Part shown: piece by piece, positions 51,002 through 60,451 of the stretch | Numbering within the stretch: the first letter of the stretch is position 1 | Layout of the letters: every line of letters begins with the position of its first letter | Assembly: GCA_021613335.1 (NCBI GenBank) | Contig: JAJTWR010000153.1 | Span: forward strand, 1-64,000 | Direction of reading: 5' to 3' | From: Whitmania pigra | Lineage: Eukaryota > Annelida > Clitellata > Hirudinida > Haemopidae | DNA length: 64,000 nt | Notes under the pieces: generated by a model | Database searches by the model: none | Told to the model about the DNA's origin: nothing | What the model saw: the letters and a program-made list of their open reading frames with translations, nothing else | Made by a program: the position numbers and the translations under genes

Positions 51002-51556
51002 TTGAAACGTTCAACAAAATTATTAGCGCCGGCTTTGACGTAAAAACCTCCCTGGCGGCCTTAGAGCCCACCTTTCAGGCTGCAAAAGCAGGATTTACAG
51101 AGACGGAAATGCAGCCGACGCGGCAACCAACATCATGGGCAGCACAGGGATAACCGATGCGACAAAAGTATACGATGTGCTTTTTGCAACCCTCAATAAA
51201 GGAAAGGCAGAATTTACCGATATTGCCAATTATCTCCCTAAGATTATACCGGGAGCACGCCAGGTGGGGGTAAGCTTTGAGCAAACCGCAGGAGCCTACG
51301 CCTTTTTAACCGCTACAGGATTAAAGGCCGAGGAGGCAAGTACCGCACTGGCAAACGCTATAGAATCCCTTTCAGACCCTAAAATTGTATACGAAACCGA
51401 AAAAACAGGATCAGGGTTTAAAGGCATTGGCGTTGAAATTTTTGACGCAACAGGAAAGATCAGGGATTTGGTAGATATTTCAAAAGATTTAAGCCGGTCT
51501 ATGGCAGGCCTTACCGATGAACAGCGCATGAAAAAATTTGCTTCCATCGGCATAGG
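51002..51556 (+). pseudogene. Phage tail tape-measure protein, internal fragment
   Basis: The frame from about 51010 encodes SAGFDVKTSLAALEPTFQAAKAGF, then after a short break NIMGSTGITDATKVYDVLFATLNKGKAEFTDIANYLPKIIPG, ending ...TDEQRMKKFASIGIG. This is the conserved core of TP901-type tape-measure proteins, which set tail length. It begins at the element D border and ends against gpG DNA of the opposite strand, so both ends are lost. Confidence 0.75.
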
Positions 51557-51845
51557 GTAAATCGCTGCCAACGGTTACCCTGAAAGGAGAACTGTCGATA
51601 ACGCGAACGCTGCGCATTAAAGCTCCGGATTGAATAAGGATGCTTTGCTCTGCTTTGCCTCGTTTGCTTTTGTATTTTCGGGGTCTCCAGGGCCTGTTGT
51701 CAAAAGCTTTGTTTTTGAAATTATCCAGCACATTGTTAATTACCTCATTGCCTGCTATGGCAGGCAACCGGTTAATGGCCTGGTATATGCGAGATTGAAA
51801 ATCTTTAAAATAAAAATTTATTTTTTTTTTATTGTTATTTAACAT
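51550..51845 (-). pseudogene. Phage virion morphogenesis (gpG-like) protein, C-terminally cut
   Basis: The start reads MLNNNKKKINFYFKDFQ, then the family region RPWRPRKYKSKRGKAEQSILIQSGALMRSVRVID and VGSDLPYA. The rest is replaced by inverted tape-measure DNA below about 51556, joined at a shared GCATAGG. Mu gpG-like proteins act in head assembly or tail joining. Confidence 0.7.
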
Positions 51846-51891
51846 TTTTTTTATATATTTGTGATGTCTGGCCTGCGTAGTCAGGCAACAG

Positions 51892-51922
51892 TAGGGCGGT
51901 TGGTTTTATACTTTCCGCCCTA
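51892..51922 (-). terminator. Hairpin after gpF-like gene
   Basis: 8-bp stem TAGGGCGG/CCGCCCTA around a 15-nt AT-rich loop, just below the gpF stop. It lacks a long T run. Confidence 0.45.
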
Positions 51923-51924
51923 TC

Positions 51925-52893
51925 TCATTTAATAAACTCGTGAATTTCTCCTGTTTCTTCAATAATAAAGGTTAACATTTTCAAATTAGGCCTTACTTTA
52001 AATCTTGATACTGCCAAATCATTTAGCATTTTGTATTCAACATCTTCAGTTAGTATAAATGTTAAACTATCTGCTTGATTTGAACCGCTATTTATACGTC
52101 TTGCCAAACTATCCCAGTTAAGGCTTTCAGTTCTTTTAACATCATCGTAAATAGGGTTGTCGACGTATTTTTTAACCCTATCCGGGTTTTTTCCTGCCTT
52201 AGCTCCCGGTAAAATCTTATCCCTTAAAGCCTTTTCCGATTCGTGTATTTCAGGCAAAATATCTACTGAAATACCTCTGTCGGCATCCGCTTTTGAAACA
52301 AATAATACATCTTTTAAATCGCTTTTATTTTCTGTCAGGGTTTTGCGGTTTATCTTAACGGTTTTACCTGCCTTTGTTTGGTATGCAATAAGGTATTGTT
52401 GATCAACAGGCATATAAAGGGTTGCGTTATTAATAATATGGGATGGAACATCGGTATAGTAAGGATGTCCTTGCGGGAAAACTAACCCCTGTTCTCCCAA
52501 ATTAACTTCAAACATGGGCGGTATATTAGGGTTTATAATTTCATCATCGGGGGTAATTTTACCTGTTTGTAACTGTCTTACCGTGCTTCTGCAATTGAAA
52601 TGGTTTGGAGGAAAATATTTTTTCCAAAACCGGTGGTCAACCGGTTTAATAACGCCGTCCAAACTTAGGCAAACAGGACTGGTAGCCTGATCTCTTACCG
52701 CCTGAAACTGCAGCAAGGGGAATAGTTCTTTTTGCTGTTGAATGGTTGTCCATTTACGGGCCATTTGGGCTCCTGCAATGGCAGTGTCATACTCGGTACG
52801 CAACCAGTTTAATTGCATGCCGCATATGCGCTGCGCCTGTATTTTAAAACTATTAAAATCTCGAAATCCTTTTGGATATGGAAAGCTCTATGG
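51925..52893 (-). pseudogene. Phage minor head protein (Mu gpF-like), N-terminus lost, extra C-terminal domain
   Basis: The frame is open from about 52893. The ATG-started part (52818) reads MQLNWLRTEYDTAIAGAQMARKW; upstream, FRDFNSFKIQAQRICG also belongs to gpF. RDQATSPVCLSLDGVIKPVDHRFWKKYFPPNHFNCRSTVRQ is the SPP1 gp7/gpF domain. Residues after about 130 form another domain (KTVKINRKTLTENKSDLKDVLFVSKADADRG ... ADSLTFILTEDVEYKMLNDLAV ... FIIEETGEIHEFIK). This could be one of the PBECR nuclease-like domains found on phage head proteins; that is tentative. The start is cut by the prophage deletion. Confidence 0.65.
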
Positions 52894-53584
52894 CCTTTAG
52901 CAAAATGTCGCAAGGGCTCGGACAGCTATTGGCGATGCCTTTGCTAATCAACTCCCTCAACCCGTCGGCCCCAATCATGTACCAGCCGCATGCGTTTTCC
53001 GTAGCGTTCCAAAATTCTTTTAATTCTAAAAAGGCCTTTGCATCCAAATCTCCCGCCTCGTCGATAATCACGATCGGATTGGGCAGGAGTTTTAAATAAT
53101 ATTTAATATTCGCTTTCACCTCCGCGTATTTGCCGTTGTGATCAACCCCTACTGTTTTTGCCAGCAGGCGAACAAAAAGCTGCTTGGTTTTGGCCTGGCT
53201 GGCGTCCAGGTAGAAGCAATTTTTAAGCGTGCGGCTCAAATATTTTGCCGAATAGCTTTTGCCAATTCCGCAATCGTCCACGCAAATTTTAGCCTTGCTG
53301 TGGGCCTGGCAAAAAAGAATATCCTCCTCGATGATGTTGAATACGTCTGTTCTTGCCGTTACCCATTTTCTCTCCCCAAGGCTAATATTCAGCTCGCGGC
53401 CGATGTTCAGAAACTGGGAGTCTTTCAGCAGGCCGTCTGTTTCTCCTTTTTTCAGCCGGGAGAAAACCCCGGGATTGATCCCGAATTGAGAGGCAAAAGC
53501 CTTGTCTGTTCCGTCGAAATTATTGCGTTGGTTTTGTAGCGCGTCTGCTACTTTCTTTCTGTATTCTTGGCTTATTTGTAACAT
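52853..53584 (-). pseudogene. MuB-like AAA ATPase, C-terminus altered
   Basis: A 243-residue protein. An N-terminal HTH (FDGTDKAFASQFGINPGVFSRLKKG) is followed by the AAA core with Walker A variant CVDDCGIGKSYSAKYL and Walker B PIVIIDEAGDL, then WNATENACGWYMIGADGLRELI. The end (SPCDILLKAIELSISKRISRF) looks out of frame or replaced, because MuB relatives continue with a sensor and C-terminal domain. It would load target DNA for MuA. The deletion join to gpF lies near 52880. Confidence 0.7.
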
Positions 53585-53612
53585 CGGTTTATCGGTTTAT
53601 TTGTTTATTATT

Positions 53613-55643
53613 CTAAAATCGGTCTCTTATGTGAGTAACAAAACTATGCGGGGGGGCGTGTTGCCAGTAGTCGTCCATGTTGGGCGGTTCTTCTAATACC
53701 TCCGGCGGCTTATCGCTTATGGGCGGCGGGCGCAAGCCGGGTATGATAAAAGTTTTTTCAGGCTTGGGCGTTTCGTCGATAAGGGTTACCCGGTCAATCA
53801 AACGGCGTTGCCGGCGGCCATAAGTTTCAATGGCAATTACATAAGCGTTGATGAGCTCTTTGTTTTTCAAATCCCGGTCGGTTTGTTCGACAGAAGCCCT
53901 GTTGTAGGTTGGTTTTTTTACCAGCTCGCAAACCGGCTGCGTGCCGATAAAGGCGTAAGCTTTTAAAACATTGCCCGCGTTATCATCCAGCCAGTACACG
54001 TCGATATTCTGCCCTTCAATTTTTTTCATCAGCCCGATGAGCGTTTTTCCTAAAGCTATCTCCCCCTTATCTCCCAGCAAAAACAGCCCGCTCTGTAAGC
54101 GCACCTGGCCAACCCTGCAACTGGTTTGGGTTTTATAGCCAAGATGGGGCAGGATGGCTAAATAATCGGTTGGCTGCAGCCCGGGGCGCTGGTTTTCAAG
54201 GAACACCTGCCAGCGGCTTTTGTCTTTATGCAGGCTGTGCGGCTCGTTGTTCCAGGCTTCGATATCCCGCAAACAGTTCTCTGCTATCTCTTTAAACGAC
54301 AGCGTAGGAGCCTGCTCCAAAGGCTTTTTAGCCTGGTTGCTTTCCATCAAAGCGCGGGGGCGAGCCAGCCAGCCCTTTTTATCCTTTTCATACTGATATC
54401 TTAATTTACCAAAAACGCGCTCGATATACTTGCCCCGCGCGTTGTTAGCCTCCATTTTTATGTGTTTAAACATTACCCCTTCCTGTAAAAAGGTCTTTTT
54501 AAAAGAACTGTTTAAGCTCATTTCGCATTCCAGTTCTGCAGGTAGGTTTATTCCCCATTCCGCGTAATTACGCAGCATTTGCCGGTAAAAATCCAGTATG
54601 ATGCCTTCTTTGCTTTCTCCATACACCCAGCAGGTGAAACATTCGCTGGCGATATCATAGCCGTTATAAAACCACATCCGTTTGCCGTTATGCATTTTAA
54701 AGGGAGGGTTACGGTCGTCAATAGAAAGGATAGAGCCCGCAAATTTGGGCTTTTCTAAGCTGTGATAAGGTTTAAACCGCGCCATTAGCGTTTGCCTGTC
54801 GCCGCTCCGTTTGGCGTAAGTAGCTATTTTGTTGCTCCATTGCGCCATGTATTTAATTACTGTGGACACGCTCAGTTTTTTAAATTCTTCAGGCCTGTAA
54901 CACTCTCCGGTGTTGTTGTTAATTACCGTTAAATAACCGCTTAAAAAAGCTTCATACTTGCGGTGTACCTCCGTGGCGGTGGGTTTATAGTCTTGCCCTG
55001 CAAAAATATTGTTGAGCAGTTCTATAGTCTGGCCGGTAACCTTCAGCGTGTTTTGGTTTTTGTGTGTTTTGCTGATCAGGCTTTGATAGCCTAAGGTTTC
55101 AAAGTCTTTTAAAACCTTTTTAAACTGACGGGGGCCGGCAGGCAAGGTGTGTGTTTGCTGATGCTTTTTGGCCAGAACCTCGTTAAAAGTTTTCACGTCG
55201 TAAACGATGGTTGAAAATACATTTTGCAGCGACATGCCTTTTCCCCGCCTGTCTTTTTCCCTTGCTGCCCGAAGCCACAGGGCGGCCTTCAACACGCTGG
55301 CGTTCACAACATATCGCTCCTGATATTCTCTATTTAAATAAATCCCGTCTTCAAACCTGAAGTTTGCGTAAAATTTTACCGCCTCGCCGTCTGCTTTATA
55401 AAACCTTTCTAAAATATGGCTTATCGCGCGGGGGTCTCCCAGACTGTTTTTTATGGCGGGTTCTAAACTGTCAAAAGCTATCAGCATCCGCCGACCGTTG
55501 CCCCCTTTGTTTACTCTTTTAATGCCGTAATCTTTGTTAGAAAATCTTCTTATATTACATCTAAGCGTATTTTCGGTTTTATACCAGTTAGGCACGAGCT
55601 CGTCTTTGGTAACAACTAAAATATTATTCCAAAAGTGAGGCAT
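53613..55643 (-). CDS. Mu-like transposase (MuA/rve family)
   Basis: A 676-residue protein. The N-terminal DNA-binding part contains the NWYKTENTLR region. The catalytic core runs from about residue 295: ILSIDDRNPPF (first acid, about 303), PAELECEMSLNSSF (second, about 373), and NARGKYIERVFGKLRY (Glu, about 410). A Mu-type C-terminal beta-barrel follows (RVGQVRLQSGLFLLGDKGEIALG). It is full-length with no visible break, so it may still act on the phage ends. It lies 28 bp above the MuB-like gene. Confidence 0.88.
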   Translation of the reverse strand: MPHFWNNILVVTKDELVPNWYKTENTLRCNIRRFSNKDYGIKRVNKGGNGRRMLIAFDSLEPAIKNSLGDPRAISHILERFYKADGEAVKFYANFRFEDGIYLNREYQERYVVNASVLKAALWLRAAREKDRRGKGMSLQNVFSTIVYDVKTFNEVLAKKHQQTHTLPAGPRQFKKVLKDFETLGYQSLISKTHKNQNTLKVTGQTIELLNNIFAGQDYKPTATEVHRKYEAFLSGYLTVINNNTGECYRPEEFKKLSVSTVIKYMAQWSNKIATYAKRSGDRQTLMARFKPYHSLEKPKFAGSILSIDDRNPPFKMHNGKRMWFYNGYDIASECFTCWVYGESKEGIILDFYRQMLRNYAEWGINLPAELECEMSLNSSFKKTFLQEGVMFKHIKMEANNARGKYIERVFGKLRYQYEKDKKGWLARPRALMESNQAKKPLEQAPTLSFKEIAENCLRDIEAWNNEPHSLHKDKSRWQVFLENQRPGLQPTDYLAILPHLGYKTQTSCRVGQVRLQSGLFLLGDKGEIALGKTLIGLMKKIEGQNIDVYWLDDNAGNVLKAYAFIGTQPVCELVKKPTYNRASVEQTDRDLKNKELINAYVIAIETYGRRQRRLIDRVTLIDETPKPEKTFIIPGLRPPPISDKPPEVLEEPPNMDDYWQHAPPHSFVTHIRDRF

Positions 55644-55647
55644 AGTT

Positions 55648-55902
55648 TTATTTAAAGCTGGGTTTATTGCCTTTGTTAATTATATTATCTAATGCTGTAT
55701 TAGCCAAGTCGTCCAGAGTTCTTTTCATTTCTATTTCTAATTCCCTGTATTGCTTTTTGATTGTTTCGGCCGTTAGGCTGGTGCGGTCTCCCAGTAAACA
55801 CTGCCTAATAAATCTTGTGGTAAATCCATGCCTTTTTGAAAGCTGCTCTACTACCCATGAATTGTAGCTATTTGTTTTTTGTTTATTTTTACTTGTTTTC
55901 AT
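55648..55902 (-). CDS. Small phage HTH protein (Ner-position)
   Basis: The likely start is the ATG at 55902 (MKTSKNKQKTNSYNSWVVEQLSKRHG), giving 84 residues; the longer frame runs through the control region. A helix-turn-helix-like stretch (LSKRHGFTTRFIRQCLLGDR) suggests an early regulator like Ner, just before the transposase gene. It is divergent from the repressor at 56011. Confidence 0.6.
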   Translation of the reverse strand: MKTSKNKQKTNSYNSWVVEQLSKRHGFTTRFIRQCLLGDRTSLTAETIKKQYRELEIEMKRTLDDLANTALDNIINKGNKPSFK

Positions 55903-56010
55903 AATTTGTTCCTTATTATTTCCGTTCGTTTGATTGCGTCGTTGATTTGTTGGAACAAATATATTACAATATTTCATAAAACAAAATTTATTACGAAAAT
56001 TTTTCATAAA
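55903..56010. promoter_or_regulatory. Divergent operator region of the Mu-like prophage
   Basis: It holds an almost perfect palindrome ATTTGTTGGAACAAAT (55945-55960) and a matching half-site ATTTGTTCC (55904-55912). A second motif, TTTCATAAAA, occurs at 55972-55981 and 56001-56010, with an inverted related copy at 55987-55999. This lies between the early gene and the repressor, as expected for repressor and Ner operators. Confidence 0.55.
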
Positions 56011-56898
56011 ATGAATATAGGGGTTATTATTAAAGCGATAAGAAAACATTTCGGGGTTTCTCAAGAGAAATTTGCTAATAGCATAGGGTTAGAACAGTCT
56101 AATTTAGGGCAAATGGAGATAGACAGAAACAAACCTAACGTTTATTTACTTTCAAAAATTATGAAGATTTATAATATTGATATAAATGAATTTCTTTCTA
56201 TGTTGGACGAGCCGGAGGAATTATTGCCTGAACTATTGCCTAAATTATTTACTAATCAAAAAAATAAACAGCCAAGCCAGTCTTCCTATACCCCTACTGT
56301 TATCACCGTTGATACCCAAGGCAATGAAAACATTGTGTTTGTGCCTGTTAAGGCTTCTGCAGGGTATTTAAACGGCTATGCAGACCCGGAGTATATACAC
56401 CAGTTGCCCGCATACCGCCTGCCGGGCATCAGTAACGGGGTCTTCAGGATGTTTGAAATCAGCGGCCAGTCTATGAAAGAAACCTTAGAAGACGGGGATA
56501 AGGTTGTTGGCGAGTGGGCGCTGCCCGCAGATATTAAAGACGGGCATGTATATATAATAGTGTCAAAAACTGACGGGATATGCGTTAAACGCTGTATAAA
56601 CCGTTTGGATAGCGATAATCAGCTTATTTTACAATCAGACAACAAAGAATTTGATAACACTATAATAAACGCGGAAGATATTTTAGAGGCCTGGAGCGTT
56701 AAGCTAAGGATTACGCGTAAAGTTAACAACCCTTCTATTAACCGCGTTACCGAAAATGCGGAAGACGTTAAGGAAGTTTGGAACGCTATATTAAAGCTGG
56801 CTCAAAAAATTAACGAACCTTTAGAAACGAATAATCGTATTGCTGATTTAGAAGCTCGTTTAGCCCTTATGGAACAAAGCCGATCAAACAACCCTTAA
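56011..56898 (+). CDS. Phage repressor, XRE HTH plus S24 peptidase domain
   Basis: The start at 56011 (MNIGVIIKAIRKHFGVSQEKFAN) is preferred over the upstream ATG at 55879, because the HTH begins there and the operators lie upstream. About 296 residues contain an XRE HTH (8-60), a linker, and an S24/LexA-type fold (VPVKASAGYLNGY, FEISGQSMKETLEDGDKV with the serine, and GICVKRC with the lysine). Self-cleavage after DNA damage would induce the prophage. An extra C-terminal coiled-coil tail (IADLEARLALMEQ) is present. Confidence 0.85.
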   Translation: MNIGVIIKAIRKHFGVSQEKFANSIGLEQSNLGQMEIDRNKPNVYLLSKIMKIYNIDINEFLSMLDEPEELLPELLPKLFTNQKNKQPSQSSYTPTVITVDTQGNENIVFVPVKASAGYLNGYADPEYIHQLPAYRLPGISNGVFRMFEISGQSMKETLEDGDKVVGEWALPADIKDGHVYIIVSKTDGICVKRCINRLDSDNQLILQSDNKEFDNTIINAEDILEAWSVKLRITRKVNNPSINRVTENAEDVKEVWNAILKLAQKINEPLETNNRIADLEARLALMEQSRSNNP

Positions 56899-57443
56899 TC
56901 ACAAGGCGCCCGCGCCTGGCGCAAGCTCCGCTAACGCGCGCACATAAGCAGGAAGCGTTGCGCTCCCGGGTCAACAGATACCCAAAATCATTGACGTTGC
57001 AACCATGCGCGCAAGCGCCGGGCGCTTTTTTTGGTCAATCTCAGGCGCCGTTAACGCGCATACGCATTTTTTTTGTTTCAACAGGCCTAAAAACCCCGTT
57101 TTTAGCGTAATTAAACCCTAAAACCCCGTTTTTTTAACTGCGCAAAAAGTGTACTTAACCTGCCAAATATAATCATAACCCCCCGTTTAACTGCGTTTTT
57201 AATACGCTTACGCGTAGCAAAAAAACCACTAAATGTAGCACCAACTGTAGCACCAACTTTTAAAAGTGCGTTTTTTGCCTTTTATCAGCCTTTAAATCTG
57301 TCCTTAAATTTGCCTGTTTTACCCCCGCAAAAGCGGCAGGCGTTTAAATAACGTTTAAGCGTTTAAATGCCTTTTAAATGCGGTTTTTGGGGGTTTTTGA
57401 GGTTTTTGTATACTACTGGAGAGATCCGGGTTTAAAACCGCTA
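56899..57443. other. Non-coding prophage flank with short repeats
   Basis: GC-rich short palindromic pieces near 56905-57080 (for example CTAACGCGCG and GTTAACGCGC), several CCCCGTTT motifs (57090-57190) and tandem copies of TGTAGCACCAAC (57234-57257). There is no gene. It is part of the region between the repressor and the probable phage end. Confidence 0.5.
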
Positions 57444-57600
57444 AAATGGCGGTAAATGGCGAGATATTGGGCAAAAAAACCGCGTTTTTAGCCCCGCCAA
57501 TGGTATTTTTGGGGTCTAAAATGGAGGTTTTGCCATGCTTTTTGTAAAAACTACCTCCAAATTAGAAGTCAAATGGAAGTAAATGGAACAAAATGGAAAT
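57444..57600. repeat. AAATGG decamer repeats, putative MuA-type end sites
   Basis: Six copies of AAATGGnnnn lie here: two in tandem at 57444-57463, one at 57519-57528 and three in tandem at 57571-57600, each ten bases apart. They lie where the left end of a Mu-like phage (outside the repressor) should hold transposase sites. Confidence 0.55.
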
Positions 57601-57714
57601 TTCGTTTTATCATTGGGCTCTGCAATTATACCTAAAAAACGGCCTTTACGTGGCCTGTAAGGCCGTTTTTTCCCTTTTTTTAATTTTACCCTTTAGGAAA
57701 TTCCGTTTTATGCC

Positions 57715-57948
57715 CGGTAATACATTGAACAGTTTAATCGTCTTTATAGGGAAGCAGTATTGGATGCTTATACGTTCTTTGATCTTTACCGGGTGGTGGG
57801 GGCTTACTCAGCAATGGATAGAAGAATATAATCGCAAAAGACCCCATGAATCACTCGGAAATTTTACGCCTGTTGACTACAAAGACATGGCTCATGAAAA
57901 GAAAAATGCTCAATTAATAACTGTCTGAAAAACGGAGCGCTTACAATA
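57715..57948 (+). mobile_element. IS3-family orfB C-terminal fragment
   Basis: One frame reads EQFNRLYREAVLDAYTFFDLYRV and, after a frameshift, QQWIEEYNRKRPHESLGNFTPVDY. These are the last blocks of an IS3-group transposase. The right end (57930-57945) contains CTGTCTGAAAAACGG, resembling an IS3 terminal repeat. It is a different IS3 subgroup from 50086-50400. Confidence 0.75.
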
Positions 57949-57957
57949 GCCCTGCGG

Positions 57958-58557
57958 CTACTTCCTTTTATTGATCTCGTCTCTAATCCGGGCAGCTTTT
58001 TCGTAAGCTTCTTCGGCTAAGGCTTCTTTTAGCTTTTGTTCTAATTCTTCTAAACTTAAAGATTGGTAATCTGAAGCAGTATTTTGCAAACCTTCAGCGC
58101 CGCTTTCTTGTGGGGAATCTAAATTTTCAATAAACATAAAATCATTTCCTTCCATTAAAAGACCTGCTGAAGATAAAATAAATTCATAGACGTATATGGC
58201 GGCATTAAATCTCACCGCTAAAGCAATGGCATCAGAAGTACGCGCATCAATTTCCTGATTGTTTTGGCCGTTGTTGCAAATCAATTTGGCATAAAATACC
58301 CCTTCCACTAAATTATATATAATAATTTCATGGATTTCGATATGGTAGGCCTTCGCAAAACTTTTAAACAAATCATGCGTTAAAGGGCGGCTGGGGGTCA
58401 TCCTCTCCATTTCTATTGCAATAGCCTGCGCTTCAGTTGCGCCAATAATGATGGGCAAACGTCTTCGGCCATTAACCTCGCCCAACACCAAAGAGTAAGC
58501 TCCTGATTGCGTTTGGCTGTAAGATAAACCTATAATATCTAATTTAATTTTCTTCAT
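57958..58557 (-). CDS. Bifunctional nuclease domain (DUF151) protein with UVR motif
   Basis: A 199-residue protein. The DUF151 domain (about 5-130) has GEVNGRRRLPIIIGATEAQAIA and DARTSDAIALAVRFNAAIYV. The C-terminal LSLEELEQKLKEALAEEAYEKAARIRDEI is a UvrB/UvrC-type helical hairpin. Its likely role is a nuclease or regulator; function in Bacteroidota is unproven. It may be transcribed with the etf genes upstream (43-bp gap). Confidence 0.88.
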   Translation of the reverse strand: MKKIKLDIIGLSYSQTQSGAYSLVLGEVNGRRRLPIIIGATEAQAIAIEMERMTPSRPLTHDLFKSFAKAYHIEIHEIIIYNLVEGVFYAKLICNNGQNNQEIDARTSDAIALAVRFNAAIYVYEFILSSAGLLMEGNDFMFIENLDSPQESGAEGLQNTASDYQSLSLEELEQKLKEALAEEAYEKAARIRDEINKRK

Positions 58558-58600
58558 CTCCGCAAAAAAGCGCTTAAAAATGTCTTTGGAATGCTTATTT

Positions 58601-59569
58601 TTATTCTTTATGTGTTTTTAATGCTTCAATAATTTTTGGAACTACTTCAAACGCATCGCCCACAATTCCGTAATCGGCTACTTTAAAGAAAGGCGCTTCG
58701 GGGTCTTTGTTAATAACTACAATTACTTTTGAAGAACTTACTCCGGCCAAATGCTGTATGGCGCCCGAAATGCCAACGGCAATGTATAAATTAGGGCTAA
58801 TGGCAATTCCGGTTTGGCCAACATGTTCTGAATGAGGTCTCCATCCGGCATCGGAAACCGGTTTAGAACAAGCTGTTGCAGCGCCCAATAACAAGGCAAG
58901 TTCTTCGATCATACCCCAGTTTTGAGGATCTTTTAAACCCCGCCCGCCTGATACCACAATTTCCGCGTCGGGAAGCGAAATTTTATCGGTAGCCTTTACA
59001 ATTTCTTTAATAACCATACTTAAATCAGTTGATTTAATCTCAGGGCTAAAGTTTTCAATTAGCGTTTCAGTAGCGTTTTCTTTTGCAGCATATGCATTTG
59101 GATTTAAAGCAATAATTTTCTTGTCGGAAGTTATAGTGGCAATAGCAAATGCTTTTCCTGAAAAAACGCTTTTCTTTACCGAAAAGCCGTTTTCGGATTT
59201 GGGTAATTCAACAGCTCCGTCAATTAAACCGGCCTTTAATTTAACGGCAATACGCGGAGCCAATTCTTTACCGGAGAAAGTATTTGACAATACCACCATT
59301 TCGGCAGATTCTTTATTAACCGCCTCTGCAATAACCGAAGCGTAAGCTTGGTTAACAAAGTTTTTTAATTGTTCGTTATCAACATTTAATACTTTGGCCG
59401 CCCCGTATTTTCCCAGTTGTTTAAGTTGGGCTTGTTCAACGTTACCTATCGACAAGGCGGTTAAAGAGAGGCCTTTTTGATCTGCAATGGCTTTTGCGTA
59501 TGATACCGTTTCGAAAACAGATTTCTTAAACTTGCCTTCGGCCTGCTCTGCATATACTAATACTGACAT
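58601..59569 (-). CDS. etfA: Electron transfer flavoprotein alpha subunit
   Basis: A 322-residue protein. The C-terminal FAD domain carries [44 protein letters not shown], and [18 protein letters not shown]. It transfers electrons from acyl-CoA dehydrogenases with EtfB. It follows etfB by 40 bp, in an etfB-etfA operon, and is normal in length. Confidence 0.95.
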   Translation of the reverse strand: MSVLVYAEQAEGKFKKSVFETVSYAKAIADQKGLSLTALSIGNVEQAQLKQLGKYGAAKVLNVDNEQLKNFVNQAYASVIAEAVNKESAEMVVLSNTFSGKELAPRIAVKLKAGLIDGAVELPKSENGFSVKKSVFSGKAFAIATITSDKKIIALNPNAYAAKENATETLIENFSPEIKSTDLSMVIKEIVKATDKISLPDAEIVVSGGRGLKDPQNWGMIEELALLLGAATACSKPVSDAGWRPHSEHVGQTGIAISPNLYIAVGISGAIQHLAGVSSSKVIVVINKDPEAPFFKVADYGIVGDAFEVVPKIIEALKTHKE

Positions 59570-59609
59570 ATTTTTTATAATATTTCCTGTATGGATTTTG
59601 GGTTAGAAA

Positions 59610-60347
59610 TTAAATAACTTTAGCTTCCGTGTGTAATAAATTTATCAATTGCGCTGCATTTTCAGCCGGAATTAACTTAACCGCGCTGCGAGGAGCGGGC
59701 GTTTCATATTTTTCAATAAGGCCTAATTGCTCAATATCTTTAGCTTCAAGCGTTAGTAAGGGTTTTGTACGAGCAGACATGATGCCTCTCATATTGGGTA
59801 TTTTTGGCTCCGCAGTTCCTTCAGCACAACCGGCAACAAACTTACCGCTGATGCTGATTATTTCTTTTCCTCCTTCAATTTCCCGATCAATGGTAGCAGT
59901 AAGGCCATCATAATCTAATCTTTTTATAACTGAAACGGAAGGAATAGCTAAAAATTCGCCAATCATGGCAGGCACCTGACAGCCATTATAATCAATAGAT
60001 TCTCTTCCACATAAAATAAGGTCATACGGATTGGCTTTTGCAAATTCGGCAATCTGATAGGCTACAAAATAAGCGTCGCGAGGCGCCGCATTAATTCTAA
60101 CGGCCTCATCTGCGCCAATGGCCAATGCCTTGCGTAAGATTGGTTCGGCGCTTGCCTCGCCCACATTAATAACAGTTATGCTGCCTTTCCCACCCTCGCA
60201 TAGTTCAACGGCTCTGGATAAAGCTATCTCGTCATACGGATTAACGATATATTGTATCCCCGCGGCGTTAAATTGGGTATTATCGTTGGTAAAAGTTATT
60301 TTTGCAGTCGTGTCCGGGACATTGCTGATGCAAACTAATATTTTCAT
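59610..60347 (-). CDS. etfB: Electron transfer flavoprotein beta subunit
   Basis: A 245-residue protein with ETF-beta blocks NPYDEIALSRAVELCEGGKGSITVI, GADEAVRINA, DLILCGRESIDYNGCQVPAMIGEFL and REIEGGKEIISISGKFVAG. It binds AMP and pairs with EtfA. First gene of the operon. Confidence 0.95.
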   Translation of the reverse strand: MKILVCISNVPDTTAKITFTNDNTQFNAAGIQYIVNPYDEIALSRAVELCEGGKGSITVINVGEASAEPILRKALAIGADEAVRINAAPRDAYFVAYQIAEFAKANPYDLILCGRESIDYNGCQVPAMIGEFLAIPSVSVIKRLDYDGLTATIDREIEGGKEIISISGKFVAGCAEGTAEPKIPNMRGIMSARTKPLLTLEAKDIEQLGLIEKYETPAPRSAVKLIPAENAAQLINLLHTEAKVI

Positions 60348-60451
60348 ATAATTACATTTGTTTTTTGTTTAAGATAAACAAACGAATAAATTTACTTAAA
60401 CTTATTCGAAAGTGTCTTTGCAAATTTAATTTAAAAAACCAGGTTTTAAAA

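Larger units (their letters stand above)
51002..57710. mobile_element. Mu-like prophage remnant with large deletion
   Basis: The gene order on minus is: HTH gene, MuA-type transposase, MuB-type ATPase, then a jump into the head gene gpF, then gpG. A tape-measure piece follows on the opposite strand. On the right, the divergent repressor and an end region with AAATGG decamers complete the left-end layout of a Mu-like phage. Portal, terminase, lysis, capsid and most tail genes are missing. Exact termini are not resolved; the right limit is near the IS3 fragment at 57715. Confidence 0.75.

Noticed and set aside
55879..56010. 44-codon N-terminal extension of the repressor
   Set aside because: The extension overlaps operators and the divergent gene, and the HTH begins at the ATG at 56011.
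55648..56064. Long version of the small phage HTH gene (138 codons)
   Set aside because: Its first 54 codons cover the divergent operator region; the ATG at 55902 is more likely.
57234..57257. Tandem TGTAGCACCAAC as part of a repeat array
   Set aside because: Only two copies exist and they are not related to the AAATGG decamers; kept only as a note in the flank entry.
57593..57928. 111-residue plus-strand frame starting MEISFYHWALQ
   Set aside because: The N-terminal part lies in repeat and intergenic DNA; only the end (QQWIEEYNRKRPHESLG) is real, and it belongs to an IS3 fragment.
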